Assembly: GCA_018697195.1 (NCBI GenBank) | Contig: CM031878.1 | Coordinates: 32,435,995-32,499,994 of the forward strand | Direction: 5' to 3' | DNA from: Certhia americana | Taxonomy: Eukaryota > Chordata > Aves > Passeriformes > Certhiidae | Length of the DNA: 64,000 bases | Shown: positions 1-12,154 of the stretch, piece by piece | How the letters are laid out: every line of letters begins with the position of its first letter | Numbering within the stretch: the first letter of the stretch is position 1 | Notes under the pieces: model-generated | What the model was told of the DNA's origin: nothing | The model's database searches: none | Seen by the model: the letters and a program-made list of their open reading frames with translations, nothing else | Translations under genes and position numbers: made by a program

Positions 1-2737
1 TGTTGTGGAAAACCCTGTAGGAGTCTATAATCATTTAGGCATTTTGGTGAAACTTCGGTTTAGATTTTACTGCTGCCAAAGGTCTAGGTCCATTATTGAA
101 ATACAACAGATATCATCATTCATAAGGTAAATGGTAAAAAAGTAGCAAGGAAGGGGAGAGTTCTCTATAGCTCATTAGTTCAATAAGTACAGTTAAATTT
201 CAAGAAAGAAGTAGTCCTCATATAGGAATTCACTCCACTTTTTCCATAATTCCCATGGAGGAAACAACTGTTCAGCTTCCATATTGAAAGCTCAAAATGT
301 TTCATGTGGAAGCATCTCATCGGTCTGATTTCTGTCTGGCCAAACAAAATGGATTAAGCAATGTTTAATTTAGCAATTAAATCCATTAAGTAATTTTAAA
401 AATCAAAAACCAAACATCCCTTTCTTGAGACCTTACCTCATCTCAGATGTGAGTGTTGAACACAGAGAGATCACAGTGTACCTGCTCCAAAGCGATATCA
501 TTTCACTCCAGTGCTCATGGCAACAACTTTCTTGTAAAGGGCAAAGACCTGATGAGTCTGAAGACTGAACTATGTATCTATTTCTCTGCTAGGTGTGAAT
601 AAGGAATTTCTTACTGCTCAGAGCTGAATTGTTCCTCTTATCATTTGAGTCTTATCTCAAGTTGGAGGTCTAAGTAAAGGTTTGTATGCATGAGCACTTT
701 AACCTTTGAGGAAAGCGCTTTCAAAATCTCACATCATGTATAATGAAATGAGCTGTATCTAGACACTCCAGAATATTACAGTCCTTATAACTTTCATTCT
801 ATTTCTTTCAGAGCCTTGGAAGGCACACACAGATACATGCACATGTAAATCAAATCCTGTCTATATCTCCTTATAAAGCACTGACTCCCTCCCACTTCTC
901 ATTTTCCGTATTTGCACAAGCTTCCAGGTTCTCAGAAATCAATTCAGGCTAACAAGAAAAAAAAAAATCTAAGATCAACTGCTAACTGAAAAAGTAGAAA
1001 AAAAAATTTTAAAAATCTCTTTGCTACAGACTGTATGGCAAAAAATAGGTCCAGCTACCAGGAAGAGACAGGTGTCTTCTGAGTGACGATGGTAACATGT
1101 TCTCACCAGGGAGATCAGCTCTAAAGCTGAGTTCACTCTTTCCTGCTATAAAGTATATTGATGTTAACAGTTTTATACTGCCTGCATGTGTGTTTTTCAA
1201 ATGAAGTATTGTTAAATCTGTAAAGCTTAAAATACTGCTTCAGACACCCACCTTGCCTTCATTTCATATAATTTGTATTAGGTAGAGTACAGCCTTGATA
1301 ACCAGTCCCATTTCTCTCAAACAGGTGCAAATATTCAACACCTGTCAAAGGTGAAGGAAAACTGGAATGAATGACCACTTCAGAAAGTGGAAGGACCGAT
1401 TTTCAGATCACAGAGTAGCACGTATTTGTGCATTCTCCCTTGAGATGATAAAGGACATGTATTTGTAAGGTCAGGTTTGGAGGTGACACATTTGCATACA
1501 TATACTCAGAAAGTGATGCAGAATGCGATCTTAGATTCACCAATTTCCAGTACCAGTTTTTGAAAATTATTTTGATTGTCTCAGTGCTTCATTTGTAATT
1601 AAGATTTTGTGAAAACAACCTCTGTCTTGCTGAGGAAACAACAGTGCTGGGCACATCAGGCACCATCCACGTAGGCTAACATATCCTTTAAAGTTTCAGC
1701 TATTACTTCTGCTGCAGATCAAATATTAGTCTTTTACAGACTAATTATTTGCATATCAAATAGAGTCTTTTACTGCTCTGAATTTTTGTATTCACTTGGG
1801 GTATACGACGGAGAAAATCTGACGTGAACAGGGCCTGAGTTTTTTACACTCTTCAGGCAATGCTACTTTGTTTAAAGCGTATTTTCCTTTGTAGTGTATT
1901 TTTTTATATATATGCATCCAAAGAATAAATACCACACTCCATACTCCCAGGCTAGAGTTCCATATATAGAATGAAACTTCAGCAAGACAAATAAATTAAC
2001 TCCATACAAATGTATATATTCAGTATAAAAAAGTCCTTGACCTAAACAGTAGGATATGGAGATGTTCAGCTCCAGAGCACTTTCAGGTACTTGATGCCTT
2101 AAAATAATTTTTCAGTAAATCTACACCTTTTTCTAATTTTTTTTTATTTTCTTCTTTCTTTTTTTTTTCCAGTTAGGTATAATTCAAATGTGCCTTTAGG
2201 TAAATGCAATACTTCTCTGTAGAAATTGGCAGATATTGGGCATTACTGCTCATTAAAGCTCTATGCAAGAATTTGAGTAGACCTTTCCCTTGGACTTGAT
2301 TCATGTGCGTTTCCATTCCCTGAATTTCACTTTTATTTCTAAGTTCAACTATGTGCAGAAAACTGAAAGCCAAACTGTTGGAAGAATGTGGGTTTTTATT
2401 TATAGTGGTTTTTATTAAGAATATTTATGTGGTTTCATGAAAAAAATTACACGGTTTGCATGAGTTCGTTGTGAACACAAAATTCAAGCCGCATTTTAGA
2501 CTCTGGTCTAAATTTTAAATGTGTAACAAAGTATCAGTCCTGATGAATTTCATACATATTGCAATACTATTATGAATATCGTGCTGCTGTGCTAGTGATT
2601 AAACACATATCTTGAATAAACAAGGCTCTTTAAAGCTAAGTCACCTTTTTAACATGTCTGAACATTGCAGACCACATAATTTTGTGGCATTACTGTAAGA
2701 CAACTCACTGTAATACAACTTACTACAAGAAAGAAAT

Positions 2738-3165
2738 TGAAGTTCTGGATCACATCCAAAAAAGAGCAAGCGAGCTGGTGAAGAGTTCGGAGCGCCAGTC
2801 CTGTGAGGAGTGGCTGAGGGAGCTGGGGCTGTTTTACAATAGCCTGGAGTAAAGGAGGCTGAGGGGAGACCTTATCACTCTACAACTTTGAGTGGGTGGC
2901 TGGCCACTTCTCCCAAGAAACAAGTGGTAGGAGAAGAAGAAACAACTTCAAGCTCAAACAGGAGACATTTAGATTGGATATTGGGAATTGAGGTGGTCAT
3001 CAGGCTGTCCAGAGAAATGGTTGAGTCACCATCCCTGGAGGTATTTAAAACAAGTGGTGCTCAGGGGCAGGGTTTATTGGTGGACTTGGTAATGTTAAAG
3101 TAACGTTGGACTTGGTGATCTTAAGAGGGTTTTTTTAGAATCAACCTAATGATTCTTTTGTATAA
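2738..3165 (+). mobile_element. CR1 LINE, 3'-end fragment
   Basis: This is a 5'-truncated, diverged copy of a chicken-repeat-1 (CR1) non-LTR retrotransposon. Recognisable landmarks are GGCTGAGGGGAGACCTTATC near 2859, GGTTGAGTCACCATCCCTGG near 3019, and the terminal GGACTTGGTGATCTTAAGAG near 3107, followed by a decayed GATTCT tail near 3150. No intact reverse transcriptase remains, and an open frame over 2888-3103 is an accident of the decayed element. The boundaries are approximate, the 5' one especially. It lies about 2.7 kb upstream of the ADAMTSL1 start codon in the same orientation as the gene. Confidence 0.85.
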
Positions 3166-4923
3166 TAAACTCCTGTTTCCCACTGTCATTCTTCATGCAA
3201 CATTCCCATAAGCTGCAATGGAGTTCCATGATCAGAACATTGGCAGAATACATACTGGCAGAATCCAAAAGTATTACTCCATCTTAGATGATACAGTTTT
3301 CCATTGAGCCTTCTGTATTGCTAAGAAGAATATCCTATACTTCCTTTTTAAAAAACTACATTTTCCAAAGCTGAACAAGAAATACCCAAAATGAGGCATT
3401 CAGAAATGGGCTTATCTAATGTTAGTGTAACGTCTCCAGTTTAATGCCATACTAAGAGAAAGAAAGAAAAAAACAAACTACACAAAAAATCTCCAAACAC
3501 ATTGTTATGAAAACATTTTTGTCAGTTGCTCCATTGTAAGTCATGCAATCATAATTGCAGCAGTTTTTTTCTTAAAAATAAAGCAGTCATGATTCATCTA
3601 TTCAATATTACAAATCTTGCTGTTTACAATTAGAAGTTTCTCTTGAGAATTTAATTTACAGGAATTCCAGGAACTACTGTAAGTATTTCTTCAATGACAT
3701 TAGTCTTGTAGAAAAGGAAAAGAGTATGGTGGAAAACATACAACAGTAGCTAGGAGATGTATGTACAAAATCCTTTTGTGCAGCTCTCGGTGTGCGCGTT
3801 GACACTGCTGGTGAAGCAAAAGATATGAGGGCTTTACTTTGGGGGGACAATGGTGTTATTTGTAAAAGATACACTAAATTTTTAGTAGATTTATCTGTTT
3901 AGTTTCCTGAGTTTTCAAGGAGAATAGGACAAGTCATAACCTCTCCATTGATGTCATCCTATGGTTGTTTCCAATGCAAAGTGATGGTGCGAAGTGATCC
4001 ATCCCTCTCCTTTTCTCCATGAAGAGGTCACTGAAGTTTCTGTAGAGATACATAAAGATGTACCAGAGAAATCTTGTTTCATACCTTTTAAAACCTGTTT
4101 CATACCTTTTCTCATCCCTGCTATGTTCAATCGAGCTAGTGCATTTTCCATCATAGCCCCTTCCTACCGAGCCTTTTCAATCTTTCTGGCCCTGCTTCCT
4201 TGTCTGCCAAGTCCAAAGGTACCCAATCAAATGATTCTGGCAGTGAAGGCTGAAATTGGTTTTTCTCACTGTTTCTAATTACTTTCATTTCTTACTTTAA
4301 ATTTCTTATTCAACCTCCTTTCCTAAAGCCCATCTCTATCTAGTTGATATCTTTTCTGTTTTGGCCTTCAGAGGTCTTCAGTGTTCATGTTTCTGCTCCT
4401 GTTATGCAAAGCCAGACTCTTCTATCCTCATATCTGACTTCTCAACATCAGTGACTCTTTTTCATTTTTCCACCCAGTTCCTTTTCTTTTACAAAGTCTA
4501 TATCACTCTCCATCTGTTCATCCAGCTTTTCCTCCAGGCTGGTTTTAATTTCTACTGATGTGCAGTTCTCTTAAATGCTCTGTGGTCTATCTACCCTTCC
4601 TCCTTTTTCCTTTCTGTCCCCAGTCTTGGCCCTTGGCAGAGTTTCCTTTTCTTTTGTTAACCTCTGGGTTCAGTCAGTTTTAAGACTCATGGCTAGCATA
4701 CTATTCTCCATCCCTAACACACCTAATACACCTTACTTTTCTCTGTTGTCTGAACTTGCTGACATACCAGAATCACACCTTTACTGGGCTTTCTATATGC
4801 CCATCTGAATGAGATGTGCCCTGCAGCACCGAAATGTTGCAAGGCGTCCAGCTGAGCCCCATGTGGGGGAATGCCTGCTGCTTTCAGAAAGTTCTTGGAT
4901 CCAGTTTGAAATTTCTCCCTCAG

Positions 4924-4972
4924 GAAAAAAAAAAAAACCAACAAAACCAAAACCAAAACAAAACCAAAAACC
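4924..4972. repeat. Poly-A / CAAAA low-complexity tract
   Basis: A run of A (about 13 bases) passes into imperfect AAAACC/AAAACA units. It is simple sequence and may be the remnant of an A-rich tail. No element body can be recognised beside it. Confidence 0.8.
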
Positions 4973-5520
4973 GGAGAATTCAGGTGATGCAGGAGCTTAG
5001 GCAGGCAAACTAAATTATTTGAAATTCCTATCTGTCAAATTAATACTTAAAAGGGAGCCTTCCCACCTTTCCTGAGGTGAGTCTTTGCCTTTCTGTGCAA
5101 AATTCTTCCTCCAGTAATCTAACTTTCCTTCCAATGTAGAATAGGTTAGGTTTTTAATCTCCCCAAAGAAGAAAAAAGGTATTTACAGAAAGACTGTCAC
5201 TCAGTCCTGTTAGCAAACATCTTTGCTTTACAATTTTAGAGCAGAGTCAGCCCCCTTTATTACTGAGAAAACAGTGAGCACTTTTCTGTAAAGAACACAA
5301 GGCTTTAGCAAACTGTGCATTCTCCCTGGAGGATGTAAGCATTTGCCGATTGGTGCTTTTTATGGCATACGTTATGTATTGCCGCAGATTAAGTTTCCCT
5401 CCTGTCTGGAACAATGCACGCTCAGAACTACTGACCTAGCAATAAGCGTGAACAGCTCACGGCAAGTGGTGAAGCGGAGCTCCGGGAGAGCACTGCCCTC
5501 AGCTCTGCCATTCTGCCTCT

Positions 5521-5562
5521 CTCCTCCTCCTCCTCCTCCTCCTCCTCCTCCTCCTCCTCCTC
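5521..5562. repeat. (CTC)14 trinucleotide repeat
   Basis: Fourteen uninterrupted CTC units (GAG on the minus strand) sit inside a longer polypyrimidine stretch from about 5511 to 5590, roughly 300 bases upstream of the ADAMTSL1 ATG. A perfect homopurine-homopyrimidine mirror repeat of this kind is expected to be length-polymorphic. It can adopt triplex (H-DNA) structures, and the purine strand can stack. It may lie in the promoter or in the 5' UTR. Confidence 0.95.
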
Positions 5563-5654
5563 TCCCGTTCTCTTTTTCCTTCTCCTCTGTTTTTAGCTGC
5601 TTTCCCCAGACCTCTTGGCTTTGTTGTGCTGCACGTCTGAGTAGCAGGAGGGGG

Positions 5655-5659
5655 ATTGG
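5655..5659 (-). promoter_or_regulatory. Inverted CCAAT box (NF-Y-type)
   Basis: GGGATTGGCT, the reverse complement of AGCCAATCCC, is a good match to an NF-Y CCAAT box with favourable flanks. It is about 200 bases upstream of the start codon, within the CpG-rich segment. Another ATTGG occurs near 5348 with weaker context. Function is inferred from motif and position only. Confidence 0.45.
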
Positions 5660-5729
5660 CTAAACGCCGGCTCAGGGAGCGCTTCCCCGCAGCTCACACC
5701 AACCCACCCACCCACGCCTGGGTCAGGAA

Positions 5730-5735
5730 ATGTGA
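5730..5735 (+). promoter_or_regulatory. Start-stop uORF (ATG TGA), first
   Basis: An ATG is followed directly by TGA. It has G at -3, so its initiation context is moderate. It is in frame with the ADAMTSL1 ATG 129 bases downstream, and its TGA is the last in-frame stop before the coding region, which fixes 5859 as the first usable in-frame ATG. A start-stop element can stall or consume scanning ribosomes and lower translation of the main frame. This holds only if the transcript starts upstream of it. Confidence 0.5.
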
Positions 5736-5760
5736 GCGGGGCTGGTGGAGGCGGAGAAGC

Positions 5761-5767
5761 GGGGCGG
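5761..5767 (+). promoter_or_regulatory. GC box (Sp/KLF-type)
   Basis: GGGGCGG within AGCGGGGCGGAAG, about 92 bases upstream of the start codon. This is a standard Sp1/KLF core. It could be a promoter element or simply part of a GC-rich 5' UTR. Confidence 0.4.
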
Positions 5768-5787
5768 AAGGCTTGCACCAGCGCTGG

Positions 5788-5793
5788 ATGTGA
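5788..5793 (+). promoter_or_regulatory. Start-stop uORF (ATG TGA), second
   Basis: This is a second ATG followed at once by TGA, 58 bases after the first and in a different frame from the main coding sequence. Its context is weak (T at -3, T at +4). Between 5435 and the ADAMTSL1 ATG these are the only two ATGs, and both are start-stop elements. Confidence 0.45.
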
Positions 5794-5858
5794 CAGCAGG
5801 CAGGCGAGTGCTTCGCAGCTTGCGTCTGTCCGACCCGCGGTCCGGCACCGACCCGACA

Positions 5859-5915
5859 ATGGAGTGCTGCCGATGGACAACCGCTGGCACCCTGCTTCTA
5901 GCTTCCCTCATCCTG
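5859..5915 (+). CDS. ADAMTSL1: ADAMTS-like protein 1 (punctin-1), coding exon 1
   Basis: This exon encodes residues 1-19, starting MECCR and running into the hydrophobic core GTLLLASLIL of a secretory signal peptide. Cleavage probably falls a few residues into exon 2. The start was chosen because ATG 5859 has A at -3 and G at +4, because the MECC start and the TLLL core match the vertebrate ADAMTSL1 N-terminus as I remember it, and because the frame upstream contains no other ATG before the TGA at 5733. The exon ends CTG|GTAAAT, a phase-0 donor that lacks the favoured G at +5. The frame stays open into the intron until a TAG at 5976, so retention of the intron would give a 39-residue product. 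ADAMTSL1 is a secreted matrix glycoprotein of the ADAMTS superfamily without a metalloprotease domain. The paralogue ADAMTSL3 has a different, longer N-terminus, which argues against it. Confidence 0.93.
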
Positions 5916-6264
5916 GTAAATGCCATTTCTTTCCTAAAATATGTGCCGCCTGTAGCTGATACGTGTCTGTGTGCATAGATGCGGGTGGGTATGGTTTTAA
6001 TCTCTTAAAATCGCAGCTGGAGAGCGTTTGTTTTGAACAAGTCATGTAAGTCTTATCCTCTCTACAGCAGTACAGACTTGGAGTCCTGATACTGTGGGTT
6101 GCTGCAGGTAGAACCAAGAAGTTGATGTTGGCATCAGCTTTCTGAACTTGGAGAGCAATGACCTGTGAATGGTGATTTACTGCTTGGGATTTAGAGAGGA
6201 GCTGTTTTTCTGCTCTTTAAATCAAACTATATCACACTGTAATGTTCCTGGAATTTTCTTCCTT

Positions 6265-6294
6265 AAAAAAAAAAAAAAAAAAAGACAAAAAAAA
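6265..6294. repeat. Poly-A tract
   Basis: Nineteen A bases, then GAC, then eight more A bases. No element body can be recognised upstream. It lies about 350 bases into intron 1. Confidence 0.9.
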
Positions 6295-9200
6295 GTTTCA
6301 GTTTTGCACATGCAGAGTAAACAGGTACAGCATGTGCTGAACTTTTTCCTGAAACCAGCTTAAATGAGCTCTCATTGTTTCTGTACCTCATTACAGAGTC
6401 AAGTTTGTACCAACATTTAAAAGACACATACTGTGATATCTGATATACTTCAGGGCAGTAAACTTGATCCTTGCAATATTATTCTCTTGTTTATCCTGGT
6501 AGGATGCTTACAGCTGAGGGATGTACCTACGCTGTTTGACATTATATGTTCCATTTTGACTCATACTTAATTTTATAAGTGGTATGTTGGCAATCAGAAA
6601 ATCTGCAGGAACGATAACAATATACATACACTTTTGATACCAGAGTCATCTCAACATAAATGTGTTGCTCTTTTCTCAGAATTTGATTGAATGAAGTAGT
6701 TCAAATAGCAAAATATTATTAAGAAATATGAATTTTATAGCAGCTTCTTATTTATCTTTGTCAACCAATCATTGTAAACTGACCTTAACACAATTTTTGG
6801 TAGCCACATGGAGACCTAAACATTAGGACAACCCTGTTCAAAATGCTTATTTTAAATGCTTTTTGGATATAGAGTCACAAAATACTGTTTGAGCACTAGA
6901 AATAAGAATGCTGTCCAGACCGATCTAAAAGTCTTCCTTTGTTTAAAAGTTTGTTTTCCTTTTATAATACGAAATTCACACAAAAATGACATAAAGTCAG
7001 CATAAATTCTCTTTCATTTATGAAAATGAGATGTTTATAACCTGATGGCTGTAATAAGTTAGTAATGACTGAGACAATCCTGCAGGACTGATTTAAGATC
7101 AACAGGAGATAAGACTCAAAAAGAACATGTAAAGACTGTAAGATTTGGTCCCATGTTAAGCTGATACTCATAATATTTGTACATCACTCTGCTGCTTGTG
7201 AATTAAGTTCTCAGTCCCTGATTCATGAAAATAAATTGTGCACTCTGCTGCCAACTATTATGCATTATATTCCACATTATACTAGTTTTTATTTGTATGA
7301 CTTACCCTGCCTCAAGAGATTCCCCCTCCACCTCCCACCAAATCTCTTTGTACCTTAGGAATAGTGATGTGAAGCAAGCTTAACTTTCATTTTTGAATCA
7401 GACCATTCTTTTGCTTCTTCCATAGTCAGGAAAATCTCTCACTTGCTTTCAGCAGGAGATTAAGTAAACATTCCAGTATTTGACTTACAGCTTGGCTAAA
7501 GATAGGGATAAGTTGTAGGATACCTTGGTATATTCATTCCTACTGTAGTTTATTGCAGTATGAGTTCACCAAAGACAGGGTAGAAAGCTCATTGATGTTT
7601 TTTGAGAAAAAAAACAAGAAGTCATTAAATCAGGCTGTGACCTAGCTGTAAGCATTCTAGATGTTAGAATACATCTGGCAGAATACTGAATACTCTGCTT
7701 TTAGCAGAGTAGACAGGATGACTTTGAAATCTATGACAATCAATATTTGGATTTATGTATATCATAAATCTCTTCTAAAAGAGATTTGTATCCCTTGTAT
7801 CTCTGCTAAAGACCCTATCTTTCCCACAATAACCAACACCAGCAGCTTCTTGTTATGTGGCACTCTGGTAACATCAGCAAAACTTCACAGCTGTAAGCAC
7901 TAAGGTTACTCAATAAAGGTTTACAGGAATGGTCTTCAAATAATTTATCACATGTTCCTAAATTTTCAGTGAGACACAGTAGAGCAAAGTAGCACTTAAA
8001 TTCTTTGTTCAGCATCCTCACCTCAGGTAGGAGGTTGCCCAGCCCAGGCATGTGTACAGTCTATGTACATGTGATGCTAAAGCAATTGAGCCTTAGCAGC
8101 ATCACTGGCTGTGGCAAGTCCACAGGCAACAACAGCAGTAATTCCTCCTCTTTCTCTCACTAGCAGCTGTCTGCTAGTGTGGTGATGTAGTAGCAACTCA
8201 CTACTCCATTGGGCTTCTTAACCTTCTTCAGAAGAAATTGTATTCATTTTCAGTTGAATGGTGCTTGAGCAAGGTGTCCCTGGTGTATTTTGTTAACTGT
8301 CCTAAAACTTGCTCCATACTCAGAGAACCAGTTTCTCTACCATTTATGTGGGACTGAGTATTTTCACAACTGCTCTTGAGAATCTTGAGCCATAACACTA
8401 AGGTGCTTGTCTTGAAAAAGTAGTATGAGAAGGCAGTATCTCTTTCCAGAGAAAAACCAGGTATTTGTAGAATTTTGCTTATTGCTACATGAATTTTTGC
8501 ATGCTAAGGAAATACTACTTTTAAGAGTAACAAAAGAAAGCAGGCATTTTGTTCCAGAGATTTTCCTTTCTGTTAGTTTAAAAATAAAAGCCTAGCACAA
8601 GCAAATCACAGTTGTCTAACTCAAAGGAATGTGGCCAAAACCATAACCAGCCATGAGCTCAACCGAAGTAGAAGTCAAATCACGTCATGCCAAAAGGACA
8701 TTTAAACACATTTGCATTTGTTATTTGCATCTTTTCAGCAGCTTTTTTAGCTCTCTTTGTTGCTGTTGTGATACTTACAGAAGTAACACTAGGGACTGTA
8801 ATAAAGTACATGTGTTTTTCTGCAGGATTTCTTTCTTTTGCTGTGCTAATTTGAACATGGAAAATAGTCAAATACAATAGTCCATTCCTTCCAGGCTCTT
8901 TGGCATTACACTCCACTATTATCTAACTTCATCTGTCTTGGATGACCACAAGTGCAATTAGCCAGTGAAATGAATATGTTTCTTGTTTACATCTGAATGT
9001 ATAAAGCTTGACAGTTTTTCCTTTCATGTGTAGATAGGTCTACCTACTGCTGTGTCTGCTCATCTGTCTCTACAATTGTGGGTGTATTACAGGGTTTTAT
9101 TCGAGTATGAGTTCCAAAGAACACAAATATATTTTCATGCAGGATCATGTATATATGTACAGACTATCATTTGCACACATTGGTTGGGTGAGGATGAACT

Positions 9201-12090
9201 GAAAAGCTATACAAAGCTGAGATTTATTCATATTACAAAGTGAAAATATCTCACCATTAGGGTTTGTGACCCATGATGCCGTGCTTCAGATATGTCATGT
9301 CTCATTTCTTATAGGAAGAATGACATGCTACTAAGTATGTATGTTTATAATTTCTTCCTATATTACTCTAGAATTCTGTATTGGGACATATTTTACTAAC
9401 CTCTTCCTTCAGATTCTTGAAGTATCAAACTTATTTCTTTTTCTACCAAATGAAGAAGCTAGCATGAACTAAACTAAGGTTGTGTGTTGAAAGTTTTCTT
9501 GATTTTGGATTTTAGTGAAAGGAAGTCACCACTTAATGTAGGCTGTTGAGCTACTGGTCTGCTTTACCAGTGTCACTAAAGTTTAACTTGTTCTTTTAAT
9601 GACTTTGCTAGATTCATAGGGCTGCAAAATAATATTAAAAGAAGGTATGACTAGACTGCTGTGGAGAGTCTGATGACTGGAATGTGATCACCTGTAGTCA
9701 TGGATCTGTCAGCTGGACAACCTTCAATGCTCAGAAGGTTCATAAGTAAATGTAAAGTCTGAGAAGGCCACATGACCAGACAAGTAATTCTTCAGAAGAG
9801 GAACATCAATCTCTCTGCATGCATGACTAAATTTTCACTGAAGTAAATAAAACCTTAATCCCTTATAACTATGCCATTAGGTGTCATCCAAATAAAACCT
9901 CATGGTTTCTGTTGCATTGTCCAATCTGCAGACAGCAGTGTTGCTTCTATTGCTTTTCTGTAGCTATTTTCTTAACATTGTAAAAAAATTCAGAATTGTA
10001 TGGGAAACAATCACCTGGGGCAAAAATGGGAAATTGCAGTCTGAGAAAGGAAAAAGATCAAGATCATCTTTATGGAGCCAATTAAAAAGCTAAAAGTACT
10101 GAAAAAAAAATAGTGAAAACATACCAACCAGCAGGTTCTATTGTAACATGATAGGGAATAGGAAAAAGAAAAAGAAATTATTTTTCTCAGCCCAGGCCCA
10201 GGACAGTTCATCTGGCAGGCAACAACTAATCCAAAAATCGGCATGAAGTTTTTTTTTTTATCAGAATATCATACTTGGGTATGAACCACAGCATGTTCCT
10301 AACTCTTGTACAGGAATGGCTAGTTTTTACTGTTGGCTTTTCCATCTTTTTGTATCACCTTATGGACAGCAGGCTTGTATTAACAGATGGCTGACCAGTT
10401 TTGCATGCTCAAGGTATTACAACATGTTCTAGCTCTTAGATGTATGTTTAGGCAAAAGGGAGGAAGTAAGCAAGGGGTATACATTTTGTGGAGTAAGAAG
10501 ATCTCTTAGGTCCTTAACACTGTGTGGTGTTGAACACAGACCAATAATAGTCAAAGCTTAGTAAAATCTGATCACTTAGATGTCCTTGTATCTCAGGGAA
10601 TGCAAATAATTTCATCACAGATTTTTCATCATCCACATTTTAAGTACCCTGTTAAAAACTTCGTTCTATGTATGACTACCTACTTTTCTCTTTTTTTTTT
10701 CTGTAATAACTGAACTTTTTCAAACTTCTTACAAAAGTAGCTAAAGTTAGGTCATATTGGAAGGGGAGGGAAAGCAGTGTGTGTATTTGTGAGACTTAGT
10801 TTTCTTACAAAGTTAGAATATTAGTATTAATAGTAGCATATAAGTACTAGTAGATTTGCCACCTGTGGACTTTTTGGTCACTGCTTTTAGGAGCAGTCCT
10901 TCTAGCTGTGCAGAGAAATAAGTGGTATGTTCATTGATTCTACACTACATTAATTTTCACGTTTATTCCACTTTAGTCTTCCCTGCCTTTATGCAATCTC
11001 TTCCTAAGATTCAACCTTTAAAATTTCATCTTTTCTGAGATTTCTCATAGAGAAAGTTCAGCAGAGAGTGTCAGGGTAGAGGGAAGGGTTGTGTGATAAT
11101 GTAAGACATCCTGAAATAAATTCCAAGAGTGTTCAAGAAATGAGACAGATTATATGCAACTTATGATAAATTCAAACTATTACATAAAATAAATGTATTC
11201 ATTTTGTTTCCGTATGAGTATACTGTGTGGGGGTCTAATTTCCCCTTCTAGCATTGTTGGATATAATCTCAGACCCTGTTTGAAGTTTGCTAGTGTGTTG
11301 TTCACGTTCTGCGCTGTATCAACAGAGCTAGATATGAAAGGAAATAAAGGAAGTAATGAGATCTCCTACTGTTTTGATGCTGGCATCAGATGGGTGAATT
11401 ATTTATTTACTTACTTACTGGTTTTTCGAAATCCTGTATTTCTTTCAGTCTGAATTGTTAAAAGCAAGAGTTGCTCAGGGCAAACATAATGGCCCTTAAC
11501 AAGCCCAAGGCTGTCTTCTTTTGTTGTGAATGTCTTTTGGATATGATATTTTCATACTTCTGTAACTTTTTAAAAGACAGAGGATTTTCAAATTCTTTTG
11601 GTATGTCCAATATGTCCCTTAAAGGTCAAGCCATGGTTTAAAAATGAACCATCTGAATTAGCTGAAGGGGAGAGGGAAGTATTGTAACAGAAATATGTGA
11701 AACAAAAACCTGGAGTTGCTATGGCTTTAATTGTAAAATTCTGACACTCTAAACTTTAGCAGTTTTGTCATTCTCCAATGGGGTCATCCACTCATCAGCA
11801 CTGGTAAGCACCAGGTCAAGAGGAAGTGTCTTACCACCTTGTCTTGTAAGTGTCTTATCAGGTGAAGACTGACAGAGAGAAAAATGCATATCTTTTCTGT
11901 GTAGCAAATTAGTTCAAAATGTGGGTGTGAGATTTCTGTTATTTTGGTGCAGCAGGGGGAAAAAATATTTTCATCACACAGAATAAGAGGGCAGCATGAG
12001 AGGAGTAGCAGCATCTTATGTCCTGACAGTGTTTAGCCATTTCCATGTTGGCAGTACAATATAAATTCATGAAAAAGAAAAAAATCTGGT

Positions 12091-12154
12091 CCTTCCTGCC
12101 TGCCTCCCTGCCTTTCTTCCTGCCTTTTGCCTGTGTGCCTTCCTCCCTCCCTCT
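12091..12154. repeat. Degenerate CCTG/CCTT tetranucleotide repeat
   Basis: Imperfect CCTTCCTGCCTG-type units form a pyrimidine-rich low-complexity block in intron 1. The units are interrupted, so it is probably less length-variable than a perfect array. Confidence 0.8.

Larger units (their letters stand above)
1..5400. other. Upstream flank, no gene supported
   Basis: No open frame here shows a recognisable protein, and all are short. The sequence is AT-rich with scattered A and T runs. The only interspersed repeat I recognise is the CR1 piece at about 2738-3165. A degenerate A/CAAAA tract lies at 4924-4972. A short tandem duplication of about 21 bases lies near 4074-4111 (two copies of a motif containing TTTCATACCTTTT). 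Distal regulatory elements of the downstream gene could be present, but nothing in the raw sequence identifies one. Confidence 0.6.
5400..5858 (+). promoter_or_regulatory. ADAMTSL1: CpG-rich promoter / 5' UTR region of ADAMTSL1
   Basis: By eye I count about 26 CpG dinucleotides between 5460 and 5885, whereas the rest of the window is strongly CpG-depleted, so this is a small CpG island abutting exon 1. It contains a CTC microsatellite, an inverted CCAAT box, a GC box and two start-stop ATG-TGA elements, each listed separately. A further short uORF, 6 codons then TGA, lies at 5414-5434 if transcription starts far enough upstream. I see no convincing TATA box at a usual distance, which fits dispersed CpG-type initiation. 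The transcription start cannot be placed from sequence alone. It could lie anywhere from before 5400 to about 5800. Confidence 0.6.

Noticed and set aside
5745..5978. Open frame starting upstream of the ADAMTSL1 ATG and ending in intron 1
   Set aside because: The upstream start is GTG, not ATG, and the 3' part reads through the exon 1 donor. The coding part is 5859-5915 only.
7766..7787. Perfect 9-base hairpin AAATCTCTT-CTAA-AAGAGATTT
   Set aside because: Too short and too AT-rich to be a microRNA precursor, and expected by chance in 64 kb.
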